64,000 nucleotides of DNA from UBA3537 sp038138145 (GTDB lineage: Bacteria; Bacteroidota; Bacteroidia; Flavobacteriales; Flavobacteriaceae): assembly GCA_038138145.1 (NCBI GenBank), contig JAYQDD010000009.1, positions 7,671 through 71,670 on the forward strand. Direction: 5' to 3'. Below, piece by piece: positions 59,234 to 64,000 of the stretch. How positions within the stretch are numbered: position 1 is the stretch's first letter; the number at the start of each line of letters is the position of its first letter. The translations under genes were made by a program, and so were the position numbers. The notes beneath the pieces were generated by a model, which saw nothing but the letters and a program-made list of their open reading frames with translations, had not been told where the DNA came from and did no database searches.

Positions 59234-60211
59234 TTAAAAATAATTCGCCTTTAGCTTCAATCCTTCGTGTTCTTCAAAGCCAAACATAAGATTCATATTT
59301 TGAATGGCTTGGCCTGATGCCCCTTTTAAAAGATTGTCTATGGCACTGGTTATGAGTAATTTATTGTTGTGTTTTGTGAGGTGTATCAAACATTTATTGG
59401 TATTAACCACCTGTTTTAGATGAATTTCATTTTCAGAAATAACGGTAAACGCAGCATTTTTGTAAAACGCTTTATACAACCCCTTGATGTGTTCCAAATC
59501 TTCATTAATCTCCAAATAGAGGGTGGCAAAAATCCCTCTAGAGAAATTTCCTCTGTTTGGAATAAAATTCAAATCAGCCGAAAAATCAGATTGAAGGGCG
59601 TGTAAAGATTCTTTAATTTCTCCTAAATGTTGATGTTCAAATGCTTTATAGTGCGAAAAATTATTGTCTCTCCATGTGAAATGGGTTGTGGCGGAAGGTT
59701 TTGTCCCTGCACCTGTAGCGCCAGTAACCGCATTGATATGTACTGGATTTTGAATCAAATGATGGGCAGCCAATGGCAATAGCGCCAACTGAATCGCTGT
59801 AGCAAAACACCCTGGATTTGCGATATAATTAGCATTTTTAATTTGATTCTTATTCAATTCTGGAAGTCCATACAAAAAGTTTTTTTCTTGAAATATTGAA
59901 TGTGTATTTAACCTAAAATCATGACTCAAATCGATGATTTTTGTTTGCTTAGAAAACGAATGGTTTTCTAAAAATGCTTTTGAATTTCCATGCCCCAGAC
60001 ACAAAAACAAAACATCAATATTTGGATTTATTTGATCTGAAAATTTTTGATCAGATTCGCCTACCAAATCTTGATGTATTTCACTTAAAAAGCGCCCTGC
60101 GCTTGAAGTACTGTATACAAAGTTTATGGCCGCATTTCGATGATTGAGCAGTAACCTAATTAACTCGCCAGCGGTGTAGCCCGCTCCACCAATTATACCT
60201 ACTTGTATCAT
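59234..60211 (-). CDS. argC: N-acyl-gamma-glutamyl-phosphate reductase
   Basis: Reduces N-acylglutamyl phosphate to the semialdehyde with NADPH. 325 residues. GIIGGAGYTAGELIRLLLNH at the N-terminus, the catalytic Cys in YIANPGCFATAIQLALLPL (core NPGCFATA), AVTGATGAGTKPS and HRHEPE-like FEHQHLGEI are seen. It overlaps argG by four bases. Confidence 0.95.
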   Translation of the reverse strand: MIQVGIIGGAGYTAGELIRLLLNHRNAAINFVYSTSSAGRFLSEIHQDLVGESDQKFSDQINPNIDVLFLCLGHGNSKAFLENHSFSKQTKIIDLSHDFRLNTHSIFQEKNFLYGLPELNKNQIKNANYIANPGCFATAIQLALLPLAAHHLIQNPVHINAVTGATGAGTKPSATTHFTWRDNNFSHYKAFEHQHLGEIKESLHALQSDFSADLNFIPNRGNFSRGIFATLYLEINEDLEHIKGLYKAFYKNAAFTVISENEIHLKQVVNTNKCLIHLTKHNNKLLITSAIDNLLKGASGQAIQNMNLMFGFEEHEGLKLKANYF

Positions 60212-61404
60212 GATTTTGAATTTATATTTTGAATGATTTTATTTTGATTGGCCGTAATTTTAATGAATCCTTTGGCATCATCGGCGGTCCATGCAGTGTT
60301 CATTTCACCATAACTTCCAAACTCAGATTTCATTAAATCATAAGGAGAATCTACACCATTTAGCGTAAAGTGATAAGGCTTTAAAACCACTGATACGTCC
60401 CCTGTCACATTGGCTTGACTGGATTCAAAAAATGATTCCATATCGCGCAGCACAGGATCGAGGTACTGCCCCTCATGAAGGTGCATTCCATAATAGCTTG
60501 CCATACTATCTTTGTGTTGCAATTGCCATTTGGAAAGCGTATGTTTTTCTAAAAGGTGATGTGCTTTTATGATAATCAGTGCTGCAGCAGCTTCAAAACC
60601 AACACGCCCTTTGATGCCCACTATAGTATCGCCCACATGAATGTCTCTACCAATGGCGTATGCCGATGCTAATTCATTAAGTATTTTAATATTATGAACT
60701 GGCGTGTTTTCTATACCATCAATAGCGACCAACTCTCCTTTTATGAAACTAAGTTTCACCAGAGTTTCATTATTATTTTTCATTGCCGAAGGATAAGCTT
60801 CTTCTGGTAAGGCCAAATGAGAAGTCAACGTTTCGTCACCTCCAACACTTGTTCCCCAAAGCCCTTTATTGATGGAATATTTTGCTTTGTCCCAAGACAA
60901 ATCTACCCCCTTAGATTTTAGGTAAGCAATTTCTTCCTCTCGACTTAATTTGTTGTCGCGGATTGGAGTTATGATTTGAACTTCTGGTGCCAACGTTTGA
61001 AAAATCATGTCAAATCGTACCTGATCATTTCCTGCACCCGTACTTCCGTGGGCGATGTATTTTGCGTTTATTGATTTTGCATATTTAACAATTTCAATGG
61101 CTTGAATAATACGCTCGGCACTTACGGAAAGTGGATAAGTGCTGTTTTTGAGGACATTACCAAAAATCAAATACTTGACAACCTTTTGATAAAATTGTGC
61201 TGTTGCTTCGATGTTTTTATAAGTAAAAACACCCATTTTATATGCTTTCGCTTCAATAGATTGGATTTCATTTTGGGTAAACCCTCCTGTATTTACACTA
61301 ACGGCGTGCACCTCATAACCAAGATCTTGAGAAAGGTGTACAGCGCAGTAAGAAGTGTCCAATCCACCACTATAGGCCAATACTAATTTATCTTTAGAAT
61401 TCAT
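60208..61404 (-). CDS. argG: Argininosuccinate synthase
   Basis: Joins citrulline and aspartate using ATP. 398 residues. N-terminal PP-loop LAYSGGLDTSYCAVHL, HGSTGAGNDQVRFD, and the aspartate/citrulline regions DLSWDKAKYSINKGLWGTSVGG (core SINKGLWG). The start MNSKDKLVLAYSGG is normal. It overlaps the GNAT gene upstream by 11 bases, so it is probably translationally coupled. Confidence 0.96.
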   Translation of the reverse strand: MNSKDKLVLAYSGGLDTSYCAVHLSQDLGYEVHAVSVNTGGFTQNEIQSIEAKAYKMGVFTYKNIEATAQFYQKVVKYLIFGNVLKNSTYPLSVSAERIIQAIEIVKYAKSINAKYIAHGSTGAGNDQVRFDMIFQTLAPEVQIITPIRDNKLSREEEIAYLKSKGVDLSWDKAKYSINKGLWGTSVGGDETLTSHLALPEEAYPSAMKNNNETLVKLSFIKGELVAIDGIENTPVHNIKILNELASAYAIGRDIHVGDTIVGIKGRVGFEAAAALIIIKAHHLLEKHTLSKWQLQHKDSMASYYGMHLHEGQYLDPVLRDMESFFESSQANVTGDVSVVLKPYHFTLNGVDSPYDLMKSEFGSYGEMNTAWTADDAKGFIKITANQNKIIQNINSKS

Positions 61405-62017
61405 TTTTTTGTTTTTTTAAAAAAAGCGTTTGTTTGATGCTTTTTAATCGTTTAAACGTTGATGCTTTAATCTTCTTTTTGCTTTTCTTTTTTTGATTTT
61501 TGGGGTCGAATAACATTCCAGTACACAGGCACATAGTCTGCTCGGTACGTTGCAAAACATCATAATTTTTACAGGTTTGACAGCCTTTCCAAAAAGAGGG
61601 CTCTTTGGTCAATTCGGAAAACGTTACGGGTTTATAACCCAAATCTGAATTGAGCTTCATTACGGCCAAGCCTGTTGTGATACTGAACACTTTGGCCTCA
61701 GGATATTTTGTCCTTGAATGTTCAAAAACCATTTTTTTTATTTTTTTGGCCAACCCTTGATTCCTATAATCGGGGTGCACAATAAGGCCAGAATTGGCCA
61801 CAAATTTATTGTGGTCCCAAGTTTCGATGTAGCAAAATCCTGCAAATGTTTCGCCATCTAATGCAATAACAGCATCCCCTTGATCCATTTTCGAACAAAT
61901 GTATTCTGGAGAGCGTTTTGCGATGCCCGTACCTCTAACCTGTGCAGCAGCTTCAATGGTCTCGCAAATGATTTGCGCATAAATATGATGTGATTTATCT
62001 GTGATAATTAATTCCAT
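61394..62017 (-). CDS. GNAT family N-acetyltransferase, first gene of the arginine operon
   Basis: About 207 residues from ATG 62017 (MELIITDKSHHIYA); the frame runs on to a GTG at 62077, inside the candidate attenuator. GNAT core: GETFAGFCYIETWDH, then HPDYRNQGLAKKIKK (the acetyl-CoA loop RNQGLA). A Cys cluster, CQTCKNYDVLQRTEQTMCLC, could bind zinc, and the last 30 residues are Lys-rich. As no argA or argJ is present, this protein is the likely N-acylglutamate synthase; that is inference from position. Confidence 0.85.
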   Translation of the reverse strand: MELIITDKSHHIYAQIICETIEAAAQVRGTGIAKRSPEYICSKMDQGDAVIALDGETFAGFCYIETWDHNKFVANSGLIVHPDYRNQGLAKKIKKMVFEHSRTKYPEAKVFSITTGLAVMKLNSDLGYKPVTFSELTKEPSFWKGCQTCKNYDVLQRTEQTMCLCTGMLFDPKNQKKKSKKKIKASTFKRLKSIKQTLFLKKQKNEF

Positions 62018-62057
62018 TATCAAAAGATTAAAAAAAGTTAATACTAAAAAGAGATTG

Positions 62058-62086
62058 AAAAACAGAACCGGACTCACCTAAGTTCC
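62058..62086 (-). terminator. Candidate attenuator hairpin of the arginine operon
   Basis: On the minus strand GAAC(T)..GG and CC(G)GTTC (62085-62065) form a seven-pair stem with a two-base bulge and five-base loop, followed by TGTTTTTC. It lies between the Arg-rich leader peptide and the GNAT start. It is weaker than the pheA attenuator, and no antiterminator was found. Confidence 0.4.
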
Positions 62087-62104
62087 AAAAATTATAAATA
62101 CACC

Positions 62105-62200
62105 CTAAGGGCGACGACGGCTGTGACGCGGACGCGAAGGGGCATTACTCGGTAAAGTATGCGATGACGTTAGAATTAATATCGATTGAAGTGCAATCAT
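62105..62200 (-). CDS. Arginine-rich leader peptide of the arginine operon
   Basis: A 31-codon frame, ATG 62200 to TAG 62105. The first 20 residues are ordinary (MIALQSILIL...), and the last nine before the stop are R-P-R-H-S-R-R-R-P, five Arg in nine. It sits 88 bases upstream of the first gene of an arginine biosynthetic operon. This is what a ribosome-stalling amino acid sensor would look like: low Arg-tRNA stalls translation in the Arg run and changes the fate of the downstream hairpin. The GC-rich Arg codons stand out from the AT-rich surroundings. Confidence 0.72.
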   Translation of the reverse strand: MIALQSILILTSSHTLPSNAPSRPRHSRRRP

Positions 62201-62363
62201 TATTTATTTATAATTGGCGTAAAACTATAAATTAATTTTTTAATAAAAACGCAAGCTTTAGTTTTTTTACAAAAATTAAAGATTTATCAATAGTTGATTA
62301 AATAAATAAATAATTATTAAAAAATAATCCTTAAAATCATTTAAACCCTAAATCTAAAAAACA
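62201..62363. other. AT-rich intergenic stretch upstream of the arginine leader
   Basis: About 160 bases of very AT-rich sequence. It must hold the arginine operon promoter. TATAGTTT (minus strand, near 62228) with TTG 22 bases upstream is a poor match to the consensus, and I see no better one. No gene is visible. Confidence 0.5.
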
Positions 62364-62390
62364 AAAAAACCACCTAATGGTGGTTTTTTT
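62364..62390. terminator. Bidirectional-type terminator after the NTF2-like lipoprotein gene
   Basis: Stem ACCACC (62369-62374) with GGTGGT (62379-62384), extended by A/T pairs, loop TAAT, T tracts on both strands. On the minus strand it ends the lipoprotein gene that stops at 62414. Confidence 0.8.
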
Positions 62391-62413
62391 TATAAATAGA
62401 TTATTGTATAAAG

Positions 62414-62974
62414 CTATTGTTTTGAAGCTGGAAGTCGCTGATACACATAAAATTTATTCACTTTTCCATTCTCAATATATATATCTGACAAGTGAATAAA
62501 ATTCATTTCTTGACCCTCAACGGTCATTGTAACTTGTGCTCCAGTGACTACCCATTGCCCGTCTTTTTGAGCTTCCAAATCATTAACTTTCATTGGAAAC
62601 GAGAAAAATGTATTCCATTTTGGGTTTGCTCCATCAAACCATTGCGCCAAAAATGCTGCATGTGCCTCCTTACCTTTAATATATTCTCCATTTGGTCCCC
62701 AAATTTGAATGTTATCGGATTCCATTTCCATAATTGCATCAATATTTCTGTTGTTATGAACTTCTATGTATTTGTCCCACAATTCTACTACAGAATTATC
62801 CCCTGAAGAAGCCGTATAAGTTTTGTTTGGCGTTTTTAAATAGCCAACTTCTCTATCCGCTTCTACAATTTTTTCTGTAGATGGAGGTGGTGGTGTTTTT
62901 TTTGAGTTTCCGATACTAATGGCACAAGAAGTCATTAAAATCAAAGACATACTTATCAATGCTGTTTTTTTCAT
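62414..62974 (-). CDS. NTF2-like (SnoaL/DUF4440) lipoprotein
   Basis: 186 residues with lipobox MTSC at residue 17, then a Pro-rich linker and an alpha+beta cone domain (about 60-186) typical of nuclear-transport-factor-2-like proteins: VVELWDKYIEVHNNRNIDAIMEM (core YIEVHNNRNIDAIM), the turn GPNGEYIKGKEAHAAFLAQWF (core YIKGKEAHAAF), and DGQWVVTGAQVTMT. Such domains bind small molecules or act as simple enzymes. The ligand is unknown. The gene is alone, with a terminator downstream. Confidence 0.82.
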   Translation of the reverse strand: MKKTALISMSLILMTSCAISIGNSKKTPPPPSTEKIVEADREVGYLKTPNKTYTASSGDNSVVELWDKYIEVHNNRNIDAIMEMESDNIQIWGPNGEYIKGKEAHAAFLAQWFDGANPKWNTFFSFPMKVNDLEAQKDGQWVVTGAQVTMTVEGQEMNFIHLSDIYIENGKVNKFYVYQRLPASKQ

Positions 62975-63153
62975 TTCTTAAAGTTTTTATTTTTGGTTAA
63001 TTACATAAATATAAAAAATATAGTTGCAAATTAAGAGTTAATTTCATGGATTACTTAAAGATTAATCATAAATTTATAATCAAAATATTATAAGTCCTAG
63101 AGATAATTTTATTAATTTGGGTGATATTTGAATAAATTTTCAAATTTTAAGTA

Positions 63154-64000
63154 TTGAAACCAATTTATACTTTTTTAATATCGCTTGGGCTATGCTTTAT
63201 TCTTAGTGGGTTATCAGCGGAAACTACACACAGCTTATCGATTGATAGAAGCAGTATAAATCAACCAAAAACAATTACACCTCCAGCGCCAACAGGTGAT
63301 GCTATTCAAGCAATATGCCCAGGAACACAAGTTCAATCAAATCCGGGAAGTGCTGGTATTAATATTTATACTGAATCTGGAGCTTCAATAAGTTGGTATG
63401 ACACGGAATCTTCAACTGATGCGATATCTGCTTATTCATTTTTACCAGTTGGAGACAATACATATTATATATCACAAACTGTGGATGGTATTGAAAGCGC
63501 AGATAGATTTGAAGTGAGATTGTTAATTCCAAATTTATCTTTAACATATAGCACTGAAATTTGCCCTGGTACATCAACAAGTATAACTTTTAATAAAGAT
63601 GTAATATTAGTCCCAGGAAGTATACAAAGTTTCATTTGGTCTACTTTAGAAGAAGATGAAATAATTAATGTTACTCCAGCAGCACATAATATTATTGCGT
63701 CTGATTACACCGTATATTATACATATAATAGTGGTATTGATGGAGTAGGAAATTTAAACTGTGATATACGTGCAAGTATTCATTCTCGAGATTTAGAAGA
63801 TCCAAGATTTACAACATCACCAGCGAGTGTGACTGTAGAATGTGATGCTGATACAACAACATCGGCATTAGGAATACCAGTTGCTACAGATAACTGTGAT
63901 AATGATGTGACTATAAGTTCTGCTGATACAACTGTTGCAGGTACTGGAAACAACTCAGTGATTACAAGAGTTTGGACAGCAACGGATGATAATAGTAATT
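63154..64000 (+). CDS. Large secreted HYR/Ig-like repeat protein, N-terminal part (runs off right edge)
   Basis: An open frame of at least 282 codons to the end of the window, from TTG 63154 four bases after an in-frame stop. It begins with a signal peptide (MKPIYTFLISLGLCFILSGLSA, if TTG is Met). There follow Ig-like segments (ICPGTQVQSNPGSAGINIYT, then AEICPG-like TEICPGTSTSITF) and, from about residue 225, a HYR-type repeat with SVTVECDAD, ATDNCDNDVTIS and VWTATDDNSN. Such proteins in flavobacteria are large adhesins or cell-surface proteins secreted by type IX secretion; the C-terminal sorting domain lies outside the window. Confidence 0.8.
   Translation, partial: MKPIYTFLISLGLCFILSGLSAETTHSLSIDRSSINQPKTITPPAPTGDAIQAICPGTQVQSNPGSAGINIYTESGASISWYDTESSTDAISAYSFLPVGDNTYYISQTVDGIESADRFEVRLLIPNLSLTYSTEICPGTSTSITFNKDVILVPGSIQSFIWSTLEEDEIINVTPAAHNIIASDYTVYYTYNSGIDGVGNLNCDIRASIHSRDLEDPRFTTSPASVTVECDADTTTSALGIPVATDNCDNDVTISSADTTVAGTGNNSVITRVWTATDDNSN

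Noticed and set aside
62018..62077. N-terminal extension of the GNAT protein (GTG at 62077)
   Set aside because: It would be a hydrophobic stretch encoded by the candidate attenuator hairpin and T-rich tract; the ATG at 62017 gives a normal GNAT start.
62068..62131. An antiterminator pairing CCGCGTCAC in the Arg leader with GTGAGTCCGG
   Set aside because: It has an internal loop, and a ribosome stalled on the Arg codons would cover the upstream strand, so the logic is wrong for derepression.

Overview
The window is an AT-rich chromosomal segment from a marine-type member of the Flavobacteriaceae (Bacteroidota). The evidence is the SusC/SusD pair with a laminarin-type glycan locus, GLPGLI-family proteins, a DAHP synthase/chorismate mutase fusion, an ArgF'-type N-acylornithine carbamoyltransferase inside an argG-argC-proC-argD-argF'-argB-argE-argH cluster, promoters of the Bacteroidota form TTG-N20-TAnnTTTG, and few recognisable Shine-Dalgarno sites. 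I recognise no rRNA, complete tRNA, insertion sequence, prophage or CRISPR array. One 10-N assembly gap lies at 16691-16700.

Layout. 1-414: end of an aldo/keto reductase. 428-9681 (minus strand): rlmN, queA, aroA, a MazG-like gene, dtd and rsgA, then an aromatic amino acid operon (pheA, aminotransferase, tyrA, DAHP synthase/chorismate mutase). A peptide-coding attenuator controls that operon. 9973-11816: a DUF2807 lipoprotein and a PagL-like outer-membrane protein. 11900-13278: metK behind a SAM-II-type riboswitch. 13352-17876: a TonB-dependent receptor with two GLPGLI proteins. 17979-29784: mostly housekeeping genes (a deoxynucleoside kinase, a membrane pyrophosphatase, pdhB, etfBA, a bifunctional nuclease, nupC, thyA-folA, fabD, lspA). 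29790-33591: an amidohydrolase, a DegT aminotransferase and waaA. 33581-48634: a beta-1,3-glucan (laminarin) utilisation locus with regulator, SusC, SusD, two surface glycan-binding lipoproteins, GH16, GH3 and GH16. 49234-53248: a TetR-led cassette with a small membrane protein, a SulP transporter, a beta-carbonic anhydrase and a DUF2490 protein. 53245-62200: a nine-gene arginine operon headed by an arginine-rich leader peptide. 62414-64000: an NTF2-like lipoprotein and the start of a large secreted HYR-repeat protein that runs off the right edge.

How the parts work together. The glycan locus reads as a complete pathway: laminarin is bound and cut at the surface (glycan-binding lipoproteins, GH16 lipoprotein), imported by SusCD, and reduced to glucose by GH16 and GH3. 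The hybrid sensor/regulator upstream would report on the oligosaccharides. The SulP and carbonic anhydrase pair suggests bicarbonate handling.

The least expected content is regulatory and lies between the genes. It comprises an aromatic leader peptide with a terminator and a matching antiterminator in front of pheA; an Arg-rich leader peptide in front of the arginine operon; a SAM aptamer whose P1 sequence is repeated at a hairpin that masks the metK start codon; a possible promoter-terminator small RNA near 49 kb; and perfect palindromes next to the etf/pdh, TetR and glycan-regulator promoters. All come from reading sequence by eye and none has been tested by search or folding software.
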